DNA from: an uncultured Lachnospiraceae bacterium
GTDB taxonomy: Bacteria > Bacillota > Clostridia > Lachnospirales > Lachnospiraceae
NCBI GenBank assembly: GCA_959022495.1
Contig: CAUEYX010000014.1
Span: 1-64,000 of the forward strand
Length of the DNA: 64,000 nucleotides
Direction of reading: 5' to 3'
The translations under genes and the position numbers were made by a program. The notes under the pieces are model-generated. The model did not search any database. It was not told the origin of the DNA and was given only the letters and a program-made list of their open reading frames with translations. This document shows, one piece after another, positions 8,775-17,182 of this stretch (positions are counted from its first letter, which is position 1; each line of letters starts with the position of its first letter).

Positions 8775-9146
8775 TCAGCGCCTTCTCTTCCGGCGGAAAG
8801 CGCCCTTTATGTGAACCGCCGCATGGACAAAAGTCAGGATCAAAAGCAGCAACACTGAAATCCTGTGCAGCGCATCCGCAAATAGGAATCCGCTGACGAC
8901 AGCCAGAAGCATCGCTGCCGCAAGGAGGATATTCCATACAGTCTGTATGACGCGTCTGCGCTTATACCGCCCTTTTCCGATGTTTTCCCAGAAAGAGAGG
9001 TTCAGCATATTATGCGCGATGAATAAAATGAGCATCACAACGCCAAGAATCATATGAAGCAGGATGCCCGTAGCCTCATAACGGAAAAGCGCTGTCAGGA
9101 CGATGAGCATGGCGATATCAACGCCGATCTTCACGTAATGTTTCAC
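8775..9146 (-). CDS. DUF4405-like membrane protein with conserved His residues
   Basis: Small integral membrane protein (123 residues) with four predicted helices and a very basic C-terminus (KGAFRRKRRR). His residues lie in or near helices (LLHMILG, AHNMLNL, DALHR, FVHAAVH), as in DUF4405/cytochrome-b-like di-haem folds, so haem binding is plausible but unproven. GTG start with GGAGGTGATAA upstream, immediately after the flavodoxin stop. Position after a membrane-anchored flavodoxin suggests the two act together in electron transfer at the membrane. Confidence 0.75.
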   Translation of the reverse strand: MKHYVKIGVDIAMLIVLTALFRYEATGILLHMILGVVMLILFIAHNMLNLSFWENIGKGRYKRRRVIQTVWNILLAAAMLLAVVSGFLFADALHRISVLLLLILTFVHAAVHIKGAFRRKRRR

Positions 9147-9148
9147 TC

Positions 9149-9892
9149 TTATTTATCACCTCCGGCATATCCGTTCTCTGTCAGGAAATCCTTCAGTCCG
9201 TCTTCATTTCTGACAGACAGCCCTTCCGCGACTGTGGCGTCCGGGCAGAGCTCTTCGATCTGCTCCGGTCCGGAGCCTAAGCCCAGCGCCTGGCTGGTTG
9301 CCACCGGAACGATCGTCTTTCCGGAGAAGTCATATTCCTCCAGAAAACTCAGAACAGGCTGCGGAAGGCTGCTCAGCCAGTTGGGGTAGATTAAAATGAC
9401 TATTTCATATCCTTCTATGCTGTCCAGATGCTCGGTCAGCTCCGGCCGGACGTCCGTTCCCATCTCACTGTGATGACGGTCGAAAGCGCCATTGTAGCTC
9501 TCCGGGTACAGATCTGCCGTCTTAATTGGGAAGATATCTCCGCCCGTGGCTTCTCCCGCCGCTATTGCATACAGTTCCGCATGACCGTAGGCCTCACCGT
9601 CGTCGTCCACTTTCAGGCTTGCCGAGGACACTGCGTCGATCTCCTCCGAAGTATATTCCCGGTTGTTTGCCACAGAGAAATAGGCAATCAGCGTGTCGCT
9701 GTCTCCTTCTACCGACATCACACCGGTGGAGATGTGATCCGGCGTCACATTTTTTGCCAGCGGATTCGGGAAGAAGGTGCAGTAGAATACCCCGATCCCG
9801 ATGCCGGCTGCCGCCACAACACCGCAGACCACGCCGATGATGATTTTTTTCCGTCTGCTCATTTTCTTCTTTTCTTTCTTTTCTTTACTCAT
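9149..9892 (-). CDS. Membrane-anchored extracytoplasmic flavodoxin
   Basis: A basic N-terminus (SRRKK) and one transmembrane helix (about residues 15-37) precede a flavodoxin-like domain starting at DTLIAYFSVANNREYTSEEI. By the positive-inside rule the flavin domain lies outside the cell. This is unlike classical cytoplasmic flavodoxins. The 247-residue length fits the tethered flavodoxin_4-type proteins found in clostridia. AAAGGAG lies 9 nt before the ATG. The next gene encodes a His-rich membrane protein, a plausible electron donor. Confidence 0.85.
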   Translation of the reverse strand: MSKEKKEKKKMSRRKKIIIGVVCGVVAAAGIGIGVFYCTFFPNPLAKNVTPDHISTGVMSVEGDSDTLIAYFSVANNREYTSEEIDAVSSASLKVDDDGEAYGHAELYAIAAGEATGGDIFPIKTADLYPESYNGAFDRHHSEMGTDVRPELTEHLDSIEGYEIVILIYPNWLSSLPQPVLSFLEEYDFSGKTIVPVATSQALGLGSGPEQIEELCPDATVAEGLSVRNEDGLKDFLTENGYAGGDK

Positions 9893-9937
9893 ATTTTGGT
9901 TCTCCTTTCCTGCCGGTATTGTGGCTCTCCTCTGTTT

Positions 9938-10807
9938 TTAACTGTCTTCCCTTTTCGGAATCCAGCCCGCGATATCTTCCAGAGAGAAGCCGCTGTCAAG
10001 CTCCTTTTGATACACGCTTTCATAGATCTGTTTTTTCTGCTCATAATCCGCATTCATCATGCGGGCGCTGTTTTCCCGGACAGATTTCCCCGGCTCCGGA
10101 TAAATGGGCGGAAGCACATGGAGGATATACTGCACCTGATAAAACTCGTCATTGTCCCTGCGCTTTTTCTCCCGCATCTCCACAAAGCAGGAAACCACCG
10201 GGACCTGACACTTTGCCGCGTAATAATAAGCGCCCCGCTTTGGCGGACGGGGTTTCCGGTAGTTAAACCACATCTCCTGCTCCGGATAGATCAGCACCCA
10301 CTGCTTCCGGTCCAGAAGCGACTGGAGAAGGGGCTGGAATTCTTCTTCCATATAATTCGCGTCAGAGGTCACGGGCAGTGTATCTGCATAATACAGCAGG
10401 AAACCAACCAGACCCGGCGCGGCAAAATTCACATCCTGACTGACCGTATAAAGGCGGTTCCGCCCGGTCTTCTTTACCATTTTCCGGATGATCGTGCTGT
10501 CCAGAGGATTAAAATGATTGCTCGTGATAATGGCTCCCCCTTCGACGCCCGATAAGTTCTCCATGCCCGCGATCTGCGTATCCAGATTCTGTGTCCAGCC
10601 CACACTGTCCCGGATCAGCCGGGCGCATCCGCTGCAGGCGCGATAAGAAAAGGTGTTCCGCCGCTTAAGGAACTCATAAACAACGGCTTTCCTCTGTTCC
10701 GTCCCCAGCACCGCGTCGCCCGGTTCTACTTTCCGGTTCCAGTCCCCCTCATCTGCGGCGCTTTTTATGTTCTGAATGACCGCTCCTTTTTTCCCGCCGA
10801 CGATCAT
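9938..10807 (-). CDS. PlsC-like 1-acyl-glycerol-3-phosphate acyltransferase family
   Basis: 289 residues with the acyltransferase motif I NHFNPLDS (H-x4-D) near residue 97 and a YPEQEMWF motif near residue 175, followed by a KRGAYYYAAKCQVPVV segment typical of the family. A conserved-looking Cys/Trp N-terminal segment (ACSGCARLIRDSVGW) precedes the domain. It starts inside the stop of the preceding glycosyltransferase (ATGA overlap), so translation is coupled. Likely role: acylation of a glycolipid or phospholipid made with the two GT8 enzymes. Confidence 0.8.
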   Translation of the reverse strand: MIVGGKKGAVIQNIKSAADEGDWNRKVEPGDAVLGTEQRKAVVYEFLKRRNTFSYRACSGCARLIRDSVGWTQNLDTQIAGMENLSGVEGGAIITSNHFNPLDSTIIRKMVKKTGRNRLYTVSQDVNFAAPGLVGFLLYYADTLPVTSDANYMEEEFQPLLQSLLDRKQWVLIYPEQEMWFNYRKPRPPKRGAYYYAAKCQVPVVSCFVEMREKKRRDNDEFYQVQYILHVLPPIYPEPGKSVRENSARMMNADYEQKKQIYESVYQKELDSGFSLEDIAGWIPKREDS

Positions 10808-11769
10808 AACCTCACCTGAATCCCTCTCTCGTACAATTTGCGGAAAGTAATGTCATGATCCGGGCTGCGGTCCGCTTTCTCGATCAGCGCCGCCAGCTTT
10901 TCCTCGTCCCGTTGTTTTTGTTCTTCGCTGTAATTTTCTTTATGGGTCAGTATTTCCGGATAAAAAACCGATTTTTCCGCATATCTCCAGAAATATTCCT
11001 CGTACTGTACGCCATCATAGCACCATGGCTTATCGAACAGATTATAGTGGATCAGCTTCGGTTCGGTAAAGTCCGGACTGCCTTTCTCCGGCATGACATC
11101 CCAGCATTGCTTCAGATAGGCGATCTTCCCGTGGCACATCGCGTTTATGTAATCCTGGTCCGGCGCCAGGCTATCCACATGGTATGTATTTAAAAGCTCC
11201 AGAAACCGGCTGGCAAGCGCCTGAGCGCGCATCTCCTTCATATTCATGACCAGTACGCCGGAGTTGATATATTCCATCCGCTTCACGCCGATTCCCTGTT
11301 CCATGTAGCGCACCAGCTGCGGGATATTCTGGATGGAGTAATCCGTGCACGCCCCGATGATGTAATCCTCTTCCAGTTTAACCTGATACATCTCCGAAAT
11401 GTCGCCGGGGACGACAATATCGCTGTCCAGATAAATTCCCTTGTCATATTCCGGAAACATATCCGACAGAAAGATGCGGAAGTAAATGGTCAGGGTGAAA
11501 TAATCACAGCGAAGCCGGTTTTCCTCCCGGTCGGTAATGGTCTTCAAGGTATCCGCCATCTCTGTAAAAAGGATTTCGGAATGGCCGTCCGCCAGGGATG
11601 CCAGCTTTCTCTTGTTTTCTCCGCTAAGCCCCTGATGGACGATATGTATCTTATAGTCGTAATCCTTTGATGCATTTTCAAGCAGCGAAGCGATCGCCAC
11701 GCCGGCATACGGCGCGTAACCGTCGTCAATGGTAAAAAATACGGGGATACCTGTTTTTTCCTGTTTCAT
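10804..11769 (-). CDS. GT8-family glycosyltransferase
   Basis: 321 residues. The N-terminus IPVFFTIDDGYAPYAGVAI is the GT8 nucleotide-sugar fold, and LDSDIVV near residue 115 carries the metal-binding DxD. Later INSGVLVMNM and a C-terminal His (LIHYN) match galactosyl/glucosyltransferases acting on cell-surface glycans. GAGGT lies 6 nt before the ATG, and the gene starts 4 nt after the previous stop. The sugar donor and acceptor cannot be assigned. Confidence 0.88.
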   Translation of the reverse strand: MKQEKTGIPVFFTIDDGYAPYAGVAIASLLENASKDYDYKIHIVHQGLSGENKRKLASLADGHSEILFTEMADTLKTITDREENRLRCDYFTLTIYFRIFLSDMFPEYDKGIYLDSDIVVPGDISEMYQVKLEEDYIIGACTDYSIQNIPQLVRYMEQGIGVKRMEYINSGVLVMNMKEMRAQALASRFLELLNTYHVDSLAPDQDYINAMCHGKIAYLKQCWDVMPEKGSPDFTEPKLIHYNLFDKPWCYDGVQYEEYFWRYAEKSVFYPEILTHKENYSEEQKQRDEEKLAALIEKADRSPDHDITFRKLYERGIQVRL

Positions 11770-11773
11770 CTGT

Positions 11774-12613
11774 CTACCTCACTATCTCTGTATTTGTCTG
11801 TAATGTTTCGTGGATCGTCCGGTATTCCTCCAGAATGGAGTCGTATTCATAAATCCTTAATTTTCTGTGCAGCGCGTCTGTCTGCCACGGTTTCACTGTC
11901 AGCGTATGCAGCCATGGGAAGAAGCGGAAGCTGGTGGTAAAGTGCTGCAGCGCTGTATCCTTATGAAGTTTTCTCTGTTCATTGTACCTGCGTCCGGCGA
12001 TCACTTTCTTATCCGCCAGCCGGTTGACCGCAGACTGATCCGGCATGAACATCTTCTTGTCCCGGCACAGCCTGCGGCACCGAGAGAACAATCCGCTCTC
12101 CCGGATCTTTTTCATGTCCAGCAGCAAAACCCCGGAATTCAGATAATCCATCCGGAAAGGCTTTTGCCGGAAAAACCATTTTCCATAGTGATCCAGCACG
12201 CCTGCCAGCTCATGTCCCTCCAGATCCTGCCCGTAAAATTCTCCTATATCTCTCCTGCATACCACATCGTTATCCACATACAGGATGCGGTCAGGGATCT
12301 CCGGGATCTCATCGGCATACAGCCGCAGCATACAGCAGGGGGTAAAGCGGGTGTCCATATTGGCAAGTGGAAGATCTGCCCGGAATATTTCCGTTGCGTC
12401 AATCCTTTTGACAAAGCTGCCATCCCCTCTTTTCGATACACGATCGTTCAGGGAATCCGCGCAGGCATCCGTGACCGGCACACAGCCGGCTTCGGGAAGC
12501 GTTACCGTCAGGACATAAATATGAAGGGGCTCCTTCGTGTGCTCCAGAAAAGAAAGGATTGAAATGATCAGTCCATCCTCGATCTTTCTGTCGCCGCAGT
12601 ATAACAGATTCAT
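11774..12613 (-). CDS. GT8-family glycosyltransferase, shorter paralogue
   Basis: 279 residues starting MNLLYCGDRKIEDGL, with the DxD motif as YVDNDVVCRRD and NSGVLLLDMKKIR downstream. It lacks the long C-terminal extension of the next gene. GAGGTGAG precedes the ATG. Second gene of the metallophosphoesterase operon; two adjacent GT8 genes suggest a two-sugar head group or repeated addition. Confidence 0.87.
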   Translation of the reverse strand: MNLLYCGDRKIEDGLIISILSFLEHTKEPLHIYVLTVTLPEAGCVPVTDACADSLNDRVSKRGDGSFVKRIDATEIFRADLPLANMDTRFTPCCMLRLYADEIPEIPDRILYVDNDVVCRRDIGEFYGQDLEGHELAGVLDHYGKWFFRQKPFRMDYLNSGVLLLDMKKIRESGLFSRCRRLCRDKKMFMPDQSAVNRLADKKVIAGRRYNEQRKLHKDTALQHFTTSFRFFPWLHTLTVKPWQTDALHRKLRIYEYDSILEEYRTIHETLQTNTEIVR

Positions 12614-12649
12614 TTTCTCACCTCTTCTTTCTTTTAACAGGGGATATAT

Positions 12650-13744
12650 TCATCTTAAATGAATGACGACATACTCACATCTTTCCTGGGTACGGAGCGG
12701 GAACCCGACTCCCGCGGCCCCGGAAGATACGATGATCCTGCATGAATCCTCCTGATATTCTCCATAGTTTCGTGTTCCGCTCAGCTCCGAAATATATCCC
12801 ACCGGAAACATCTGACCGGCATGGGTATGCCCTGATACCTCCAGATCGACTCCCTGAGCGGCATTTTCTTCCGCCTCTAAGGGCTGGTGATCCGCAACGA
12901 TCAGGAAACGGCTCCTGTCTGCTCCTTCCAGCAGCTTTTCCAAAGAATCACGGCCCTCCGGCCGTTCGGCATCCTCCCTGCCTGCCAGAACCAGATCGTC
13001 CCCAAGGTTCACCCATTGGTCGCTCAAAGCAGTAATGCCATTTTCTTCCAGGGACTGAGCCAGTTCATCATCTGAATAGGTGCGGTCTTCCATGTAATAC
13101 TGTCGGTCGTGATTGCCATAGACGTAAAAAGTGCCATAGGTGCTCTTCAAGTCTCCAAGTAAGGAAAAAACTTCCCGCATATCGTCTTTCGATGTGCCTT
13201 CTTCTACAATATCACCGCCCAGAATCACCAGATCCGGCTGCACAGCGTTGATCTCATTGATCTTCTCTTTCAACACATCCGGATTCTGGATCGTTCCATA
13301 GTGGGTATCTGTAATCAGTACAACCTCATAATCAGACTGCAGTTTATCCGAAACCACTGTGTATTCTGTTTCCACGATGTGATCCATATTCCATGCACCA
13401 TAACCCAAAACCAGACAGGTAAGCAATATAGGAAGAGCCCCTCCGCAGCAAAACATACGGATACGCCGATACCAGCTTTTTTCCTGATACTTTCCCGCAG
13501 CCCGCCGGATCGCAGTCGCGATACATTCCGCCAAAAGGGACAGAGCGATCAGATAAGCGATAATCAGGCCGAAGATACTCCAGCGGATACTGAAAACAGC
13601 TGCCAGAACAGAACCGGCGGCGCGAAGCAGCCGAACGGACCTGATTTTCACATGGATTCCATATGATATCATCCATCTTCCTGAGATCCAGTAAAGAATG
13701 GTCACCATACAAAGGGCCAAACCGACCAACAGAATCACATACAC
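12650..13744 (-). CDS. Membrane metallophosphoesterase (YaeI/YkuE-like)
   Basis: 364 residues: three or four N-terminal transmembrane helices, then a calcineurin-like phosphoesterase with DTHYG, GGDIV, YGNHD, ADHQP and GHTHAG metal-binding motifs in order. Relatives hydrolyse UDP-diacylglucosamine or other lipid-linked phosphates, so a lipid substrate at the membrane face is likely. GTG start after GGAGG. First gene of a six-gene minus-strand operon. Two 11-bp direct repeats lie just upstream and match those in front of the neighbouring two-component system. Confidence 0.88.
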   Translation of the reverse strand: MYVILLVGLALCMVTILYWISGRWMISYGIHVKIRSVRLLRAAGSVLAAVFSIRWSIFGLIIAYLIALSLLAECIATAIRRAAGKYQEKSWYRRIRMFCCGGALPILLTCLVLGYGAWNMDHIVETEYTVVSDKLQSDYEVVLITDTHYGTIQNPDVLKEKINEINAVQPDLVILGGDIVEEGTSKDDMREVFSLLGDLKSTYGTFYVYGNHDRQYYMEDRTYSDDELAQSLEENGITALSDQWVNLGDDLVLAGREDAERPEGRDSLEKLLEGADRSRFLIVADHQPLEAEENAAQGVDLEVSGHTHAGQMFPVGYISELSGTRNYGEYQEDSCRIIVSSGAAGVGFPLRTQERCEYVVIHLR

Positions 13745-13787
13745 TCAGCCAGAACCTCCTTTCCTCGTATTTTCATGAGCATAACCT

Positions 13788-13809
13788 TCCAACCTCAACT
13801 CAGTCTCAA
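13788..13809 (-). promoter_or_regulatory. Two 11-bp direct repeats upstream of phosphoesterase operon
   Basis: On the minus strand TTGAGACTGAG is followed directly by TTGAGGTTGGA. Same repeat and same 11-bp phase as at 8680-8723 and 13835-13856. Confidence 0.65.
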
Positions 13810-13834
13810 CGGTTTTAAAAATCTTTTTCTCTTG

Positions 13835-13856
13835 TTGAGGTTGAGTTGAGATTTCC
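13835..13856 (+). promoter_or_regulatory. Two 11-bp direct repeats upstream of the two-component system
   Basis: TTGAGGTTGAG followed by TTGAGATTTCC on the plus strand, about 38 bp before the extended -10 box. This supports positive autoregulation. Confidence 0.65.
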
Positions 13857-13890
13857 GCTCTAAGATGTTCATGCGGTGGATGCAGTGCTG

Positions 13891-13899
13891 TGGTATAAT
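13891..13899 (+). promoter_or_regulatory. Extended -10 promoter of the two-component system
   Basis: TGGTATAAT is an extended -10 element with no recognisable -35 at the right distance, as expected of an activator-dependent promoter. Downstream, at 13983-14004, a small hairpin (GTCGA with TCGAC) lies between AAGGAAG and the start codon. Confidence 0.55.
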
Positions 13900-14013
13900 T
13901 CAATACGTAACCAGTGCTTATTCAGTGAATGGCTTAGGCTTGAACCTGTCAGCGCAAAAAATAGAGATGAAAGGAAGTGAAAAGTCGAGGCAAAGCCTGC
14001 TCGACTGCGGAGT

Positions 14014-14691
14014 ATGTTTCAAATTTTAGTAGTAGAAGACGACAGAGAACTTCGCGAGCTTTTCTGTACGGTTCTTGAAGATAACGGGTATACGGCAATC
14101 CCCGCTGAAGATGGAATCGCCGCTTTTGACGTGTTGGACGATTCTCTCATTGATCTGGTTATTTCCGATATTATGATGCCGCGGATGGATGGATATACAT
14201 TGACCAGCCATTTACGCGAAGCGGGATATACCATGCCGGTACTGATGATCACAGCAAAGGAAAACGCTGCTGATAAGCGGGAAGGGTTTCATGTCGGAAC
14301 AGACGATTACATGGTAAAGCCCATTGATGTCAATGAAATGGTATGGCGCGTGGAGGCGCTTCTTCGCCGCAGCCAGCTTGCAAGCCAGAGAAAAACAAAA
14401 ATCGGTGGAACCGAGTTTGACTGTGATACGCTGACTGTCAGCTGCGGCGAAACACAAATAGAGCTTCCTCAGAAGGAATTCTTCCTGCTGTATAAGCTGG
14501 CAGCTTCTCCAAACCGCATTTTTACCCGACGCCAGATCATGGACGATGTGTGGGGGCTGGACAGCGAAGCGGATTCCCACACGCTGGATGTACACATCAG
14601 CCGTCTGCGGGAACGGTTTAAGGAAAACCCTGACTTTGACATTGTGACAGTCAGAGGCCTGGGGTATAAGGCGGTGAAGAAGCATGATTAA
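14014..14691 (+). CDS. OmpR-family response regulator
   Basis: 225 residues. Receiver domain with acidic pair EDD, phospho-acceptor in LVISDIMMPRMDG, and KPID lysine; C-terminal winged helix ending DVHISRLRERF and GLGYK. The start codon has only GGAG one base away, and AAGGAAG lies 37 nt upstream across a hairpin, so initiation may be structured or weak. It overlaps the kinase gene by 8 nt. It probably binds the TTGAG-type 11-bp repeats found at its own promoter, the divergent operon and the MacB-like gene. Confidence 0.92.
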   Translation: MFQILVVEDDRELRELFCTVLEDNGYTAIPAEDGIAAFDVLDDSLIDLVISDIMMPRMDGYTLTSHLREAGYTMPVLMITAKENAADKREGFHVGTDDYMVKPIDVNEMVWRVEALLRRSQLASQRKTKIGGTEFDCDTLTVSCGETQIELPQKEFFLLYKLAASPNRIFTRRQIMDDVWGLDSEADSHTLDVHISRLRERFKENPDFDIVTVRGLGYKAVKKHD

Positions 14692-15727
14692 AAAGGAAAA
14701 AAAGGGGACCGCCAGAATATCCTTTATGTTCTCCCTGCTGATCTTCCTCACACTGACCGTCACGCTGCTCCTTTCCGGATTTCTGATCATGAGCCTTGCA
14801 AAAACAGGCATACTTACCGGACCCAACCGGAGAATTGCTTTATTAATGATTGTTCTCAGCAGCATAGTCGCCGGCACGATATTATCAAAAATCGCAGGGA
14901 AAAAGCCGATTCGGGCGATCATCTCCATCAGCGAGGCTACAAAGGAAGTGGCAAAAGGTAATTTTGAGGTATCACTGGAGGAAAACGCGCCCGCCCTGGA
15001 GCTTCAGGAAATGGCGCATAATTTTAACATCATGGTAAGGGAACTTGCGGGAACCGAATTATTGCGTAACGATTTTGTAGAGAATGTTTCCCATGAATTC
15101 AAAACGCCTCTTTCTGCCATTGAGGGCTATGTGACTCTTTTACAGAGGCCGGGTCTTTCTGAGGAAAAGCGTGCAGAATACACGAAAAAGATTCTTTATA
15201 ACACGAAGCGTCTTTCCTCACTGACCGGAAATATCCTCCTGCTGTCCCGGCTGGAGAACCAGGAAACGGGAATTAAAAGGGAAGTTTTCTGTCTGGACGA
15301 ACAGCTCCGTGAAATCATTCTTTCACAGGAGGGAAACTGGGCGGGAAAAAATCTGAATTTAGAAATCGACCTCGACATCGCCGACTACTGCGGCAATAAA
15401 GACCTGTTAGCGCATGTGTGGCAGAATATTTTAAGCAACGCGATTAAATTCGCCCCTGATGGCGGTGTCATACGGATTCTTTTGCGCGGCCGGAGTGATG
15501 CGGTTGAGGTTTCTATCGTGGATAACGGTACTGGCATGAGCGAGGAAGTAAAGCGGCGGGTCTTTGAAAAGTTCTATCAGGGAGATGCTTCCCATTCCGT
15601 ACAGGGCAACGGCCTGGGACTTGCTCTGGCAAAAAGGGTTGTCGATCTGCACGGAGGAACAATCTCCGTCTCCAGCAAAGAAGGAAAAGGAACAACATTC
15701 ACGGTATCACTGCCTGTTAACCAATGA
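14684..15727 (+). CDS. Intramembrane-sensing histidine kinase
   Basis: 347 residues. Two transmembrane helices (about residues 13-37 and 48-66) are separated by only some ten residues, the pattern of kinases that sense within the membrane or through a partner transporter. Then HAMP, the phospho-acceptor box VSHEFKTPL near residue 142, and an ATPase with NILSNAIKF, DNGTGM and GNGLGLAL. Partner of the overlapping regulator. The MacB-like transporter encoded 6 kb away is a candidate sensing partner. Confidence 0.92.
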   Translation: MIKKEKKGTARISFMFSLLIFLTLTVTLLLSGFLIMSLAKTGILTGPNRRIALLMIVLSSIVAGTILSKIAGKKPIRAIISISEATKEVAKGNFEVSLEENAPALELQEMAHNFNIMVRELAGTELLRNDFVENVSHEFKTPLSAIEGYVTLLQRPGLSEEKRAEYTKKILYNTKRLSSLTGNILLLSRLENQETGIKREVFCLDEQLREIILSQEGNWAGKNLNLEIDLDIADYCGNKDLLAHVWQNILSNAIKFAPDGGVIRILLRGRSDAVEVSIVDNGTGMSEEVKRRVFEKFYQGDASHSVQGNGLGLALAKRVVDLHGGTISVSSKEGKGTTFTVSLPVNQ

Positions 15728-15754
15728 TTCTGCTTTGTAAAAGGAGGAAATGCT

Positions 15755-16450
15755 ATGACACTATATGAAACGATTTATGCCAGACGGCAGGTTCGGGAAT
15801 TTCTGGACACACCGCTTGAGCAGGAGATTCAGGACGACATCTTAAATTTTGCCCGAAAAGCAGAGCAGCTTGAGGGGCAGTCTGTCACCCTCAAAATGGT
15901 TTCCGCTTCGCAGGTATCGAACAGCCAGGGGGCGCCCTGCTGCCTGCTCGCTTACTGCGACCCCCATGCCGCCGCATATGCAAATGTCGGTTTTGTACTG
16001 CAGAAGGCAGATTTATATATCCAGAGCTTAGGCCTTGGCAGCGGATGGTTTATGAACATCAAACCGAAGGAAAACGGGAATGATTTCTGCATCGGTCTTG
16101 CGGTTGGCAGGACAGAACTTCCGATGCGGAAGGATGTGGATGAGTTTAAACGGAAGCCCATCTCGGAGATAAACGAACAGGATAACGTCATTACACAGGC
16201 AGTACGGCTCGCCCCATCCTCGCTTAATTCCCAGCCCTGGGAAATACGCTTTGAACCGTATTGTATACATGTTGACGATGCCGGTCATGGATTTTCCCGA
16301 CTGATCCTGAAAAACAAGCTCAATAAGATCGACGTCGGAATCGCCGCGCGTCACGCAGTCGTCGCGCTTGAAAATGAAGGTTCTTCCGTTACAAATGTAA
16401 TCCCGGAAGAAAACGGAAAGCAGTTTGGTTTATCAATTATCTACCAATAG
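15755..16450 (+). CDS. Nitroreductase-family flavoprotein
   Basis: 231 residues with the TM1586-type nitroreductase arrangement: an N-terminal RRQVREF FMN-phosphate motif, GLGSGWFMNIKP mid-protein and a second PSSLNSQPWEI motif near residue 152, so the two FMN-site halves lie in one chain. The reaction is probably NAD(P)H-dependent reduction, substrate unknown. AGGAGG lies before the ATG. It follows the kinase by 27 nt and precedes a flavodoxin by 11 nt, so the four genes look like one operon. Confidence 0.85.
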   Translation: MTLYETIYARRQVREFLDTPLEQEIQDDILNFARKAEQLEGQSVTLKMVSASQVSNSQGAPCCLLAYCDPHAAAYANVGFVLQKADLYIQSLGLGSGWFMNIKPKENGNDFCIGLAVGRTELPMRKDVDEFKRKPISEINEQDNVITQAVRLAPSSLNSQPWEIRFEPYCIHVDDAGHGFSRLILKNKLNKIDVGIAARHAVVALENEGSSVTNVIPEENGKQFGLSIIYQ

Positions 16451-16461
16451 GAGGTCACACA

Positions 16462-16905
16462 ATGAAAACAGCAATCATTTATCATTCCGAGCATCACGGC
16501 AATACAAAAAAACTGCTGGACGCGATTGTAAAAAGTGCAGATGTAACACTGATCCAAGCTTCAGAATGTGCTTCGGAGGATCTGTCCGGCTTTGACTTAA
16601 TCGGCTTCGCTTCCGGGATTTATTATCAAAAATTCCATGAATCCGTTCTAGAAGCGGCAGAAAAATATCTGCCGCGGGATAAAAAAGTGTTTTTCATTCA
16701 TACCTGCGGCGTTAAGCGTTCTTCTTACACGGATGCGATCAGTAAAATTGCCAAATCAAAGGATGCAGAGATTCTCGACAGCTTTGACTGTCTCGGATAT
16801 GATACCTTCGGACCGTTCAAACTGATCGGAGGTGTTGCCAAAGGCCATCCAAACGAGGAAGATATAGAGAAAGCCGTACGGTTTTTCAACAATTTAACAG
16901 CATGA
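16462..16905 (+). CDS. Flavodoxin
   Basis: 147 residues, with the FMN-phosphate loop at YHSEHHGNTKK near residue 8 and FASGIYYQKFHE in the isoalloxazine-contact region. No membrane segment, so cytoplasmic, unlike the tethered flavodoxin at 9.1-9.9 kb. It could exchange electrons with the upstream nitroreductase-family protein. Last gene of the two-component operon. Confidence 0.88.
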   Translation: MKTAIIYHSEHHGNTKKLLDAIVKSADVTLIQASECASEDLSGFDLIGFASGIYYQKFHESVLEAAEKYLPRDKKVFFIHTCGVKRSSYTDAISKIAKSKDAEILDSFDCLGYDTFGPFKLIGGVAKGHPNEEDIEKAVRFFNNLTA

Positions 16906-17182
16906 GGAAAATGCCTGTCGGCTCTCCACCACACAGGAATGCCTGTCCATATAAAGCACAAAAGAATCAGATAGGCAGGCGTCCCTGTGGCCTCAGGATC
17001 AGCACATCACATTATGAGAGAATCAAGCGGCTCCCGTGCTTTGGCAGGTGACACTATAAATCGTCGTTGGTATAAAGTCAACTAGAATTTCCGCATCTAT
17101 TCCCATTTGAAAAACGGATGGCAAAGTCTCCGCAGACAACTTGCAACGCTGCGGAATGCCATAACACCCCATTTATTCTCAG
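16906..17182. other. Intergenic region with imperfect inverted repeats
   Basis: No gene seen. An imperfect inverted repeat joins CCACACAGGAATGCCTGTC (about 16928) with its near complement ending near 17003. A second hairpin has arms TCCGCAG (17129-17135) and CTGCGGA (17149-17155). Base composition falls from here to the right, so this is the left border of the AT-rich island. Confidence 0.4.

Noticed and set aside
9428..10555. 375-codon plus-strand frame opposite the flavodoxin and acyltransferase genes
   Set aside because: It spans two clearly coding minus-strand genes and its translation is His/Arg/Phe-rich, typical of antisense frames.
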